Source: an uncultured Myxococcales bacterium
GTDB taxonomy: Bacteria > Myxococcota_A > UBA9042
Direction: 5' to 3'
Assembly: GCA_903929795.1 (NCBI GenBank)
Contig: CAIYWC010000150.1
Span: forward strand, 1 to 43,989
Length of the DNA stretch: 43,989 bases
This document shows, one piece after another, positions 7,732 through 15,299 of this stretch; position 1 is the first letter of the stretch; each line of letters starts with the position of its first letter. The notes under the pieces were generated by a model, which worked only from the letters and a program-made list of their open reading frames with translations, was not told the DNA's origin and made no database searches. The position numbers were made by a program, and so were the translations under genes.

Positions 7732-8445
7732 CTATGCCCGCGCCCGATAAGGCCGCACGCCAAACCCGGTCAGCTCCGGCGCCGACTCGCCGTAATACCC
7801 GCGCAAAAACTCAATCGCATCGCGGAGGTACTGCACCGTCAACGCGTTCATCGGCGCCTTGGACGTCCGCGTGCCTTCCTTTCCGGCCACCGCCGTCGCC
7901 CGCGCCGCGCTCGCGTCCGCGACTGCCTGGCGCTTCGCCGCGATGTTGGCCAGCGTCAGCGCCGGCGGAATGCTCTTGGGATTGCCCGGATGCGCCTCAA
8001 AGCCCGCGTGGAATGCGTCCAGCCGCACCGTCAGCTCGTGCGGGCCTGGGCCCGGCGGGAAAAAGTCGACGCGCTCCGGCCGCCCTGGCCGAAACCGGCC
8101 GTTGACAAGCCGCTCCAGCGACCGCGCCATCACTTCGCCGGAACTCTCCGCCAGGACCCACACCTCGCGCTTGCCCTTGCGCGTCGTCAGCGCCTTGGCG
8201 TCGGCCTTGCGCGCGGCCTTCACGTCCGCCATGTGGGTCTTGAGCAGCGCGAGCGGCAGCTCGTCCGGGAAGATCTCGTCCAGCTTGAGCTTGACCGCGT
8301 GCGCGACAATCGCCTGCAGCGCGGCTTCCTGCTGGGTCAGCTCGCCCAGCGCCGCGCGCGCCTTGGATTTCTTCGCGGACGGCGTGGCCGGCGCCAGGGA
8401 AGGCGCGTCAGGGGTTTGCGAATTGGGATTCTGGTCGTCAAGCAT
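7732..8445 (-). CDS. conserved-looking protein of unknown function
   Basis: A 237-residue soluble protein starting MLDDQNPNSQTPDAP, with AGGAGG five bases upstream of the ATG at 8445. After a low-complexity Ala/Pro/Lys N-terminus of about 35 residues, it has a helical region (LTQQEAALQAIVAHAVKLKL), a Lys/Arg-rich patch and REVWVLAESSGEVMARSLER. A Pro-rich RVDFFPPGPGPHELTVRLD segment and a helical tail with an Ala-rich ASAARATAVAG stretch follow. There is no signal peptide or membrane segment. I do not recognise a family. Two inverted repeats sit in its upstream region. Confidence 0.65.
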   Translation of the reverse strand: MLDDQNPNSQTPDAPSLAPATPSAKKSKARAALGELTQQEAALQAIVAHAVKLKLDEIFPDELPLALLKTHMADVKAARKADAKALTTRKGKREVWVLAESSGEVMARSLERLVNGRFRPGRPERVDFFPPGPGPHELTVRLDAFHAGFEAHPGNPKSIPPALTLANIAAKRQAVADASAARATAVAGKEGTRTSKAPMNALTVQYLRDAIEFLRGYYGESAPELTGFGVRPYRARA

Positions 8446-8851
8446 GGTGTCCTCCTGGTGCACGTGCGATTGCGGCGCATCAGGCGCCGAATCGATCGCT
8501 TGAAGTTTGGATCGGCGGGCAGGGCGTTCAAACTTTTTGTTGCGTTGGGCGGGAAGTGGGTTGGGCATTGGGCCGCGCCTGTCAGAGGCCCCGTGCACCC
8601 GCGGCCGGTGAACCCTCGACACTTGCTCGTTTCCGATTGCGGCAGCGCCGACGCGTCGTCGTCCAGGGCTTTCACATCGGTTATCGACAAAGTCGGCATG
8701 GGGCTGTTCATCTCGTCTTTCTGTTTTTTCGTGCTTGACAGCGGGCAGCAACGGCGCAAAACCCGGGATAACCCACTGTCAAGTCCACGAGGACACTGAG
8801 AATTCATCAAGCCCGGCCCACGCCCTCGCGTGGCGTCAGGAGGAGACCGTC
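8446..8851. other. intergenic region with two inverted repeats
   Basis: No gene is visible. AAGTTTG (8503-8509) and CAAACTT (8529-8535) form a 7-bp dyad about 60 bp upstream of the minus-strand gene, followed on plus by TTTTG. CTTGACAG (8734-8741) and CTGTCAAG (8776-8783) form an 8-bp dyad with an inner CGGG/CCCG pair (8742-8745, 8762-8765). The second dyad lies 70-120 bp upstream of the pseudogene. Either could be an operator; no -10 is convincing. Confidence 0.45.
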
Positions 8852-9274
8852 ACGTACAAGGAAATTCAGGCTGAACTCATCGTGCTCGACCATTCCAACC
8901 TGGGCACGGGTGGCACCGCGAGCGTGATGGTCGGCCAATACCTGCCAGTTTCTGGTGTGAAGTCGGGCACCCTGATTGTCCGGTCGAACGACATCGACGT
9001 CTTGAACGTGTCCAGCTGAATTGATATCTATGTCAAGGCCGCCTTTCGCGATCAAGCTGGCGAGCTTTGGGTCGATGACTACCCCCCAACATATCTGGCG
9101 CACATCCCGCTCAATAGCACCGCAAACACGTCGAACGAGATCCTGATCCGCAAGGATTTCACGGGGATTCCGACACCGGGACTGCTCGTGTTCGTGAATT
9201 TCACGCAACAGGGTGCGTCCGGCGCAGCCCTCAAGATGTCCTTGGCCGTGGCGCTGGAGTTGCTGCCGACCTGA
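8852..9274 (+). pseudogene. small broken gene: lost start codon and in-frame TGA
   Basis: One continuous frame of about 140 codons reads as protein on both sides of a TGA at 9017-9019: QAELIVLDHSNLGTGGTASV to NVSS, then IDIYVKAAFRDQAGELW to LELLPT and a final stop at 9272-9274. At the 5' end AGGAGG (8839-8844) is followed seven or eight bases later by ACG at 8852, where an ATG would be expected. The product would be beta-rich and Thr/Ser/Asn-rich with no signal peptide. Its codon use is less GC-biased than its neighbours, hinting at acquired DNA. Family not recognised. Readthrough of the UGA cannot be excluded, but the missing start argues for decay. Confidence 0.55.
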
Positions 9275-9425
9275 AGCGAGCTGGTCCGGCGGCAAGAAGC
9301 CGGTACTGTAACCCCCCGAAAACCACCGCCTCCCGCTTCTCCCTCGCTGACCGATACTGCGTCGCACGCACAAAACCGCGCCATGACGTGTGCCGCGGAG
9401 GCGCGGTACCGTTCCGCCGCTGTAA

Positions 9426-9482
9426 GCGGCGCCGGCCCCGCGCGCAGCGCGCCCGCATCACGCGCCTGCGGCGCCGGCCCCG
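9426..9482. repeat. 15-bp direct repeat in a GC-only patch
   Basis: GCGGCGCCGGCCCCG occurs at 9426-9440 and again at 9468-9482. Each unit is itself largely self-complementary (GGCGCC, GGCC). It lies just past the 3' end of the rlmI-like gene and could aid its termination. There is no T-run. Confidence 0.45.
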
Positions 9483-9486
9483 GCGC

Positions 9487-10497
9487 TCAGCCGACCTCCA
9501 ACAAGATCGCCTTCATCCGCCCAGCGGGAAAATCCATCTGCCGCGCCATCACCCGCTCCGCCAGCGCCGACCGCTGCGCCAGCCGCAGCCCATCCGCCAG
9601 CAGCTGCTGGAACCGCCGCGCGTCCACGCCCGCGTGGTTGATGCATGCAAGCACGCGCCCGCCCGGCACCAGCACGCCCAGCGCCGCCGCCAGCAGCGTC
9701 GGGTAGTCGCGCGCCGCCTGAAAGCGCTTGCCGTCGACAAGCGCGTAGCTCGGCGGATCCAGCACAACGAGGTCAAACCGGTCGCCGCGCCGCGCCATCT
9801 TGGGCAGCCACGCCAGCACGTCGCCGCGGATGAGGTCGTGCTGCTTGGCGTCGGTCAGGCCGTTCAGCAGGAAATTGGCGCGCGCCTGGGTCAGCGCCGC
9901 CTGCGCCGCGTCCAGGCTCACCGTCCGCCGCGCGCCGCCGACCGCCGACGCGACCGAGAACGCGCAGGTGTAGGAAAAGGTATTCAGAACCCGCAGATCC
10001 TGCGCGTTGTCGCGCAGCCAGCGGCGATTGCCGCGCTGGTCGAGGTACAGACCGGTCGCCAGCCCGTCGCCCAGCCGCACGCCAAAGCGGATGCCATTCT
10101 CGCGAATCGTCAGCGGCTCCGGCGACCGCAGACCGAACACCGGCTCCGGCGGCGTCAGCCCCGCCAGCTGCGCGTGGACAAGCGTGTTCGCCTGGCGCGG
10201 CCGCACCTTGAGCCACACCGCGCGCGCGTCCAGGCGGGCGCCCACCTGCGCGGCCACGCGCGTACCGAGCGCAACCGCCGCCGTCGCGCTCCGCGGGTCA
10301 TGCGGGTCAACGTCCGCCAGCAGCGACAGCACCCAGTCGGCGTCGTAGCGGTCCAGCGTCAGGCCGCCGGCTTCGTCGTCCAGCAGCCGGTACGCGTTGG
10401 TGTCCGCGCGCGCCTGCAGCGGCGCCAGCCGGGCGAGGGCGGTGTCCAGCGCGAGGTCCAGCTGCGGCGGGTCAAAGGCGAGCACAGCGCTAAACAC
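9487..10497 (-). CDS. rlmI: class I SAM-dependent rRNA (cytosine-C5) methyltransferase, RlmI-like
   Basis: A 336-residue protein of the RlmI/YccW family, which methylates a 23S rRNA cytosine with SAM. It starts inside the usual N-terminal PUA region and is shorter than E. coli RlmI (about 396), so the PUA part is reduced or absent. Visible are ENGIRFGVRLGDGLATGLYL, LDQRGNRRWLR, the SAM-binding LNTFSYTCAFSVASA, the Asp of VSLDAAQAAL, the catalytic VVLDPPSYA motif, and the ACINHAG strand. The GTG at 10497 lies against the GGAG of element B; GTG at 10485 has better spacing to that GGAG and may be the real start. It is divergent from the RIO kinase. The rRNA target is inferred from the family; RlmKL-type relatives are an alternative. 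Confidence 0.8.
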   Translation of the reverse strand: MFSAVLAFDPPQLDLALDTALARLAPLQARADTNAYRLLDDEAGGLTLDRYDADWVLSLLADVDPHDPRSATAAVALGTRVAAQVGARLDARAVWLKVRPRQANTLVHAQLAGLTPPEPVFGLRSPEPLTIRENGIRFGVRLGDGLATGLYLDQRGNRRWLRDNAQDLRVLNTFSYTCAFSVASAVGGARRTVSLDAAQAALTQARANFLLNGLTDAKQHDLIRGDVLAWLPKMARRGDRFDLVVLDPPSYALVDGKRFQAARDYPTLLAAALGVLVPGGRVLACINHAGVDARRFQQLLADGLRLAQRSALAERVMARQMDFPAGRMKAILLEVG

Positions 10498-10902
10498 TCC
10501 GACCGAAGTTCGAGATCATCCGTTCCCGATGCGCGGCGTCGCACCGGGCCTGCACGCGCGCGGATCCCAGTCCGAAACGCAAGAGGTCTGAGCGACGAAG
10601 TTTGGTGTCGGACATCGGTCAGGATGTTCAGTGTCGCCCAACGGCGGGGTCTGCTGCAAGGGCGGCCGCGCGCGGAAGGGCGCAACGCGCGCCACGAGCC
10701 GTTCCGAAGCGCGCCGCACCGGCTCTGCGCGGCGCCGCTCGTGCGGAACGCGTTCGGAAATCCAATGGTCCGCGCCAACGTGGCCGTCGACTTCGAACCT
10801 CGGCCCCACGCATAACCTTCGCTTGCCCTGCGGCGCGTGGCCGTGCAGCATGCGGGTCCGTTTGTGCCGCTTTTGGCATCTTCTTGCGGTATCGAGCACC
10901 TC
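10498..10902. other. divergent intergenic region of rlmI-like and RIO1 genes
   Basis: About 400 bp. The left third is element copy B. The rest (10630-10902) contains no frame that looks coding and no convincing promoter hexamers; a GC-rich palindromic patch lies around 10690-10760. Confidence 0.5.
10499..10629 (-). repeat. dispersed intergenic element, copy B
   Basis: Minus-strand copy of the A-E family. It shares 20 identical bases with copy A at one end (reading GAACATCCTGACCGATGTCC on minus) and the core TTTCGGACTGGGATCCGCG. The hairpin spans 10536-10557 (GCGT/ACGC and GCA/TGC arms with a bulged G). It ends TTCGGTCGGAG, immediately before the GTG start of the rlmI-like gene, so the element may carry that gene's ribosome site. 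Confidence 0.75.
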
Positions 10903-11739
10903 ATGCGCACTCCCAGCGGCTTGGTTTCTCTCATCGACCAGGGCATCGTCCAGCAGGTGATCCGGCCGCTGATGAGCGGCAAGGAGGCGCAGGTCTACCT
11001 GGTGATTTCGGACGGCGAAGAGCGCGTCGCCAAGGTGTACAAGGACGCGCAGCACCGGTCGTTCAAGCACCGCGCGGATTACACGGAGGGCCGGCGCGCC
11101 AAGAGCTCGCGCGACCAGCGGGCGATGCAAAAGGGCAGCAAGCACGGCAAGGCGCAGGAGGAGGAAGCCTGGCGTTCGGCGGAGGTGGACATGATCTACC
11201 GGCTGCGCGATGCGGGCGTGCGCGTGCCGGTGCCATACCATTTCCTGGACGGCGTGCTGGTCATGGAGCTGGTCAAGGACGCGGACGGCAATCCGGCGCC
11301 GCGGCTGGGCGAAGTGGCGATGGACGCGGAGCGCGCGCAAGCGACGTTCCAGTTCCTGCTGCGCGAGGTCGTCAAGATGCTGTGCGCGGGCGTGGTGCAC
11401 GGCGATCTAAGCGATTTCAACGTGCTGATGGGCGCGGATGGCCCGGTCATCATCGATTTCCCGCAGGCGCTGGACGCGGCCGGCAACCAGAACGCCCGCG
11501 AAATCCTGCTGCGCGACGTCGCCAACCTGAACCGTTTCCTGCTGGGCCACGGCGCGCCCGAGCAGCCGCTCAAGCACGGCGCCGAGATGTGGGAAAAGTA
11601 CGCGCGCGGCGAACTGCGGCCGGATTCGACGTTGACCGGCAAGCACAAGGGCTCGGAAACACGCGTGGATCTTCGCGGGCTCATCCGCGAGCTGGAAGCC
11701 GACGAGGCCGACGAGATGCGGCGGCGCGGCGGGCGCTAG
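10903..11739 (+). CDS. RIO1-type atypical serine protein kinase
   Basis: A 278-residue protein with the RIO1 signature throughout. It has a flexible-loop/P-loop replacement at residues of about 22-70 (LMSGKEAQVYLVISDGEERV then VAKVYKDA), an Arg/Lys-rich insert, and VHGDLSDFNVLM with catalytic Asp168. IIDFPQALD carries the metal-binding Asp at 185. In eukaryotes and archaea RIO1 acts in small-subunit ribosome maturation; bacterial members occur in some proteobacteria with unknown targets. The ATG at 10903 gives the normal N-terminus, while the frame is open further upstream without coding character. It faces an rRNA methyltransferase gene, a suggestive but unproved ribosome link. C-terminal residues are acidic then Arg-rich. 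Confidence 0.88.
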   Translation: MRTPSGLVSLIDQGIVQQVIRPLMSGKEAQVYLVISDGEERVAKVYKDAQHRSFKHRADYTEGRRAKSSRDQRAMQKGSKHGKAQEEEAWRSAEVDMIYRLRDAGVRVPVPYHFLDGVLVMELVKDADGNPAPRLGEVAMDAERAQATFQFLLREVVKMLCAGVVHGDLSDFNVLMGADGPVIIDFPQALDAAGNQNAREILLRDVANLNRFLLGHGAPEQPLKHGAEMWEKYARGELRPDSTLTGKHKGSETRVDLRGLIRELEADEADEMRRRGGR

Positions 11740-11748
11740 CGCGAGCTA

Positions 11749-11879
11749 CGGACGCTGACCCAAAACGAACACCCAGTTTCATTGGGCGGACCTTTTGCAT
11801 TTCGGACTGGGACCGCGCGCGTGCTCCGCCGGAGGCACGCCGCGGATGATGGAGGCTGTGACGCTGGAATTCGGCCAGC
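11749..11879 (+). repeat. dispersed intergenic element, copy C
   Basis: Contains the core TGCATTTCGGACTGGGACCG and the cleanest hairpin of the family, GCGTGC-TCC-GCC-GGA-G-GCACGC at 11819-11840, with a bulged G. The left arm is diverged (CGCTGACC instead of CATCCTGACC). It starts 10 bp after the RIO1 stop and ends 5 bp before the convergent OYE stop. It is the only copy not followed by a gene start in its own orientation. Confidence 0.7.
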
Positions 11880-11883
11880 GTGT

Positions 11884-12972
11884 CTACGCCAGCATCGGGT
11901 AGTCGGTGTAGCCCGCGGTCCCACCGCCGTAGAACTTGTCAAACTGCGGCGCATTCAGCGGTGCGTTGGCGGCCAGCCGCGCCGGCAGGTCCGGGTTGGC
12001 CAGGAACGGCACGCCAAACGCGATCGCATCGGCCACACCCGCTTGGATGGCCGCTTCCGCCACGTCGCGCGTGTAGCCGCCGTTCAGGATCAGCGTGCCG
12101 TGGTAGTGCTGCCGTACGACCGGCGCCAGGTCCGGCTGGCCAGGCTTGAGCATCACGCCGGCCACCGGCTGAATCATGTGCAAATACGCGATTTTCTTGG
12201 TCTCTGCCAGCTGCGCGATCGCTGCAACGAGCGACTTTGGATCGGAATCGGTCAGGCTCGGACGGCTCACCGCCAGCGACAGCCGCACGCCCACGCGACC
12301 CGCGCCCCAGACCGGAATCACGGCGTCAAGCAGCTCCGCCAGAAAGCGCACGCGGTTGGCGATCGAGCCGCCGTACGCGTCCGTGCGCTGGTTGCTGCCG
12401 TCGCGCAGGAACTGGTCGATGAGGTAGCCGTTGGCGCCGTGCAGCTCTACGCCGTCAAAGCCGGCCAGCTTGGCGTTCTGCGCCGCATGGCCAAAGTCCG
12501 CGATAATACGCGCGATGTCCGCCGTCTCCAGCGCGCGCGGCACGCCATAAGGCACCGGTCCCGTCGCCGTGTAGGCCTGGCCCTGATCCGCGAGCGCACT
12601 CGGCGCAACCGGCAGGCCGCCGTGCGGCTGAAACACCGGCAGGGACTGGCGGCCCACGTGCCACAACTGCGCGAAAATCTTGCCGCCCGCGGCGTGGACC
12701 GCGTCCGTGACCACGCGCCAACCGGCGATCTGCGCGGACGTGTGGATGCCCGGCGTCGCCGGATAGCCGACGCCTTCTTGCGAAACCTGGGTGCCTTCCG
12801 AGATCAGCAGCCCGCCGGACGCCCGCTGCGCATAGTACGTCGCCGTCACCGGCGCCACGACGTTGCCTTCGCCCGCGCGGCTCCGCGTCATCGGCGCCAG
12901 GAAAACGCGATTCTTCACCGGCACATCGCCCACTTTGTACAGGGTCAACAGCTTGAGATTGGACTGGGTCAT
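11884..12972 (-). CDS. NADH:flavin oxidoreductase, Old Yellow Enzyme family
   Basis: A 362-residue TIM-barrel flavoprotein that reduces activated C=C bonds or nitro compounds with NAD(P)H and FMN. OYE landmarks in order are FLAPMTRSRAGEGN, ATYYAQRASGGLLISEGTQV, AQLWHVGRQS, VELHGANGYLIDQFL with the substrate-binding His/Asn pair, YGGSIANRVRF, VGVRLSLA, IAYLHMIQ, LILNGGYT, and the C-terminal FGVPFLANPDLPARL. The ATG at 12972 has GGAG about nine bases before it. It is divergent from the S41 protease across a 7-bp dyad that overlaps its own putative promoter. Xenobiotic or electrophile detoxification is the usual role; the natural substrate is unknown. Confidence 0.93.
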   Translation of the reverse strand: MTQSNLKLLTLYKVGDVPVKNRVFLAPMTRSRAGEGNVVAPVTATYYAQRASGGLLISEGTQVSQEGVGYPATPGIHTSAQIAGWRVVTDAVHAAGGKIFAQLWHVGRQSLPVFQPHGGLPVAPSALADQGQAYTATGPVPYGVPRALETADIARIIADFGHAAQNAKLAGFDGVELHGANGYLIDQFLRDGSNQRTDAYGGSIANRVRFLAELLDAVIPVWGAGRVGVRLSLAVSRPSLTDSDPKSLVAAIAQLAETKKIAYLHMIQPVAGVMLKPGQPDLAPVVRQHYHGTLILNGGYTRDVAEAAIQAGVADAIAFGVPFLANPDLPARLAANAPLNAPQFDKFYGGGTAGYTDYPMLA

Positions 12973-13053
12973 GACTTGGATCTCCACCGCGACACGCGCG
13001 TCCGGGCAAGTAAGCAGCGGCGGCGGCGGCCGCAAGCGCAGCAGCGGGAAACG

Positions 13054-13082
13054 CATTGTCCGCGGCGGGCGACAATGGGCAA
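13054..13082 (-). promoter_or_regulatory. inverted-repeat operator overlapping a promoter-like pair
   Basis: CATTGTC (13054-13060) and GACAATG (13071-13077) are a perfect 7-bp dyad with a 10-bp centre. On minus, TTGCCC (13082-13077) and GACAAT (13060-13055) are 16 bp apart and aim at the OYE gene, so a dimer on the dyad would block that promoter. It is 75-105 bp upstream of both divergent genes. No regulator gene is adjacent. Confidence 0.4.
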
Positions 13083-13158
13083 CCGCTCGTGGGATCGGCC
13101 GTGCAATCTGCGCCATTTCGATCCAGACTTGCGGCACCTGCGACGGGAGTTCAAGCGC

Positions 13159-14703
13159 ATGTTTTGCACCATCGTCGCCGCGATCGTCGCCGTGATGGGC
13201 AGCGCCCAGGACTGGAGCGGCGTGGATTTTGGTCGCGCGCAGTTCGCGCAGGTCCAGCAGTTTGCCCAGGAGCGGATGCTGGAGCCGCCGGTCGCCGGGA
13301 CGCCGCGCGAGCAGTTCGCTTGGCGTCATGGCGCAGAGCTGGCGCTGTGGAATGCGGTGCCGCTGGCCGATCTGGTGCCTGCGCCCTACGTCGCGCGGCT
13401 GCAGGCCACGGGCTGGCACCCGCAGCAGCCGCCGGAGCCGCTGACCTGCGACAAGCAGCCGCTGCCGGAACTGCTGCTTGTGCACGAGCCGGTCTGGAAC
13501 CGCGATCCACCGGCGCTCAAAGCGGCGTGGCAGGCGTGGCACGCGGCGCACGCGTTTGGTCAGCGCGAGCTGTTTTGTGTGCTCAAGGCGCACGAGCTGG
13601 GGCTGCCGCACGACGATCAGCACCAGGCGCGGCTGGCGGCGGCGTGGATCAACGCGGCGTCGGGCTGGTTGAAGGGCCTGGACAAGCACAGCGACGTGCT
13701 GGCCGCGCAGTATTGGGAGCGCGTGAGCCAGCCGGATCAGGCCGCGGCACACGCGGATCTCGGCTTTGCGGTCACGCCCTGCGCGGCGGAGCAGTGCTGC
13801 ATCGCGGACGTGCGCGAGGGCTCCAGCGCGTGGCGGGCGGACCTGCGCGTGGGCGATCGGCTGGAGACCGCCGGTTTTGACCCGTGCCGGACGCCTGACG
13901 CGCTCACCGGCGATGCGGGCTCCACGCTCGAGCTCCGCGTGCGGTCGGTCCTGCGCGGTGCGCTGCGAACCGTGCGGCTGACCCGCGATCGGGCGGTCCT
14001 CCACGACGTTGTCGCGTCGCCGCTGGCGCCGGGATTGCTGCACGTGCGGCTGGGCGATTTCGTGAAAGGCACGGCGGCGCGGCTGCGGGTGGCGCTCGCG
14101 GCAGGCAAAAAGCCGTTGCGCGGCCTGGTGTTGGACATGCGCGACAACACGGGCGGCGTGCTGGATGAAGCGGTCGCGATCGCCGACATCCTGCTGAGCG
14201 CGGGCGTGATCCTGAAGGCGCGCTGGCACGACAAGCCGGACCAGCAGCCGGTGGCGACCGACGCGCCCGATGACGTGCGGGTGCCCGTCGTGCTGCTTGT
14301 GAACCGGATGTGCGCGTCGGCGTGCGAAGTCCTGACCGGCGCGCTGCAAGACCACCGCCGCGCGCTGGTGCTGGGCGAGCACACGCTGGGCAAGGCGTCC
14401 ATGCAGCGCGTGGCCAAGCCGACGCTGATGGCGGGTTTCTACATCAAGGCGACGATTGGCCACTACTGGACGCCGAACGACCGCGACCTGGACGGCGTCG
14501 GCGCGCTGCCCGATGTGGCGCTGCCGCTGCAGGCGACGACGCAGTTCGCCGCGTCGACGGAACCGCTTTGGCATCAGGCAGTTGCGTGCGTGGCGCGGCG
14601 CGGTCAGGCGCCCCAGCTGCTGGCGGCGGACACAGCGCCGCGGCGCCGTCCGGATCCGTGGCTGGCGATGGCGCGGGATTTTCTGGTGTGCCTCGCGCCG
14701 TAG
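13159..14703 (+). CDS. S41 family (C-terminal processing) peptidase
   Basis: A 514-residue exported protease of the CtpA/tricorn type. A short hydrophobic N-terminus (MFCTIVAAIVAVMGSAQ) is a probable signal peptide. Residues of about 205-280 form a reduced PDZ-like region (GSSAWRADLRVGDRLETAGF). The catalytic domain has RGLVLDMRDNTGGVLDEAV, then MCASACEVLTGALQDH with Ser387, and LGEHTLGKASMQ with Lys412. The Ser-Lys spacing of 25 is that of the Ser/Lys dyad in this family. GGGAG precedes the ATG at 13159; the frame is open upstream only as a shadow of the OYE gene. The N-terminal 190 residues are family-specific and unrecognised. It probably acts in the periplasm on unfolded or tagged C-termini. 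Confidence 0.88.
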   Translation: MFCTIVAAIVAVMGSAQDWSGVDFGRAQFAQVQQFAQERMLEPPVAGTPREQFAWRHGAELALWNAVPLADLVPAPYVARLQATGWHPQQPPEPLTCDKQPLPELLLVHEPVWNRDPPALKAAWQAWHAAHAFGQRELFCVLKAHELGLPHDDQHQARLAAAWINAASGWLKGLDKHSDVLAAQYWERVSQPDQAAAHADLGFAVTPCAAEQCCIADVREGSSAWRADLRVGDRLETAGFDPCRTPDALTGDAGSTLELRVRSVLRGALRTVRLTRDRAVLHDVVASPLAPGLLHVRLGDFVKGTAARLRVALAAGKKPLRGLVLDMRDNTGGVLDEAVAIADILLSAGVILKARWHDKPDQQPVATDAPDDVRVPVVLLVNRMCASACEVLTGALQDHRRALVLGEHTLGKASMQRVAKPTLMAGFYIKATIGHYWTPNDRDLDGVGALPDVALPLQATTQFAASTEPLWHQAVACVARRGQAPQLLAADTAPRRRPDPWLAMARDFLVCLAP

Positions 14704-14709
14704 CTCCGG

Positions 14710-15288
14710 CTATTTCCACGCCGGCGGAAACGCGCCCGCGGCGATCGACTCGGCCAGCGGCCGGCGGTCGCTCGGCGTCTCGCGCGGGCGCAGGCGCTCG
14801 GGCAGGGCAGCGATGTCGCCCTTGTGGCCCAGCGCGACGGCGCAATGGATGGCAAATTCTGCGGGAATCGCCAGTTCTGCGCGGATTTTGTCGGCAAAAA
14901 TGCCGCCCATCGCGTGGCCGACCAGGCCCAGCGCGGACGCCTGCAGCGCCAGCGCCATCCACGCCGCGCCCGCGTCAAAAGCGTGTGGGCCCAGCGGCTT
15001 GCCGTCCGGCGTCGTCGTCTTGGACAGCACAATCAGCAGCGCGCCGGCGTTGACGCACCACTCCGCGTTGTACGTGTCCAAAAACGTGAGGAATTGCGCG
15101 AATTCCGGCCGTCCCGCCTGGGCGTACAGGAACCGCCATGGCTGAAAATTCGCCGCCGACGGCGCCCAGCGCGCCGCCTCCAGCACCTGCAGCAGCAAGG
15201 CGTCGGTCAGCGGCTGGCCGTTCATAGCACGGGGAGAAAAACGATTCAGAATCAGTGGTTCAATAGCATGGTTGGCAACGCGCGGCAT
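14710..15288 (-). CDS. nitroreductase family protein
   Basis: A 192-residue FMN-dependent oxidoreductase-type protein. Typical features are a FSPRAM-like N-terminal Arg-containing motif, VLEAARWAPSAANFQPWRFLYA (FMN-binding ARWAPSxxNxQPW), and the late AAWMALALQASALGLVGHAMGG helix. A C-terminal ALGHKGDIAALPERLRP segment carries the Gly-Asp loop. It uses NAD(P)H to reduce nitro or quinone-type compounds; the real substrate is unknown. The ATG at 15288 lies 11 bp after the stop of the large lipoprotein gene on the same strand, so it is probably read from that transcript. Its 3' end meets the convergent S41 gene 6 bp away. Confidence 0.88.
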   Translation of the reverse strand: MPRVANHAIEPLILNRFSPRAMNGQPLTDALLLQVLEAARWAPSAANFQPWRFLYAQAGRPEFAQFLTFLDTYNAEWCVNAGALLIVLSKTTTPDGKPLGPHAFDAGAAWMALALQASALGLVGHAMGGIFADKIRAELAIPAEFAIHCAVALGHKGDIAALPERLRPRETPSDRRPLAESIAAGAFPPAWK

Positions 15289-15299
15289 CGGGCGATTTC

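Noticed and set aside
9017..9019. Selenocysteine codon in the broken gene
   Set aside because: The UGA follows Ser-Ser with no homologous Cys context, I see no convincing bacterial SECIS hairpin, and the start codon is also missing.
11884..14574. Apparent 896-residue fusion of a basic protein with Old Yellow Enzyme
   Set aside because: The N-terminal 534 residues shadow the S41 gene; the enzyme has its own ATG and ribosome site at 12972.
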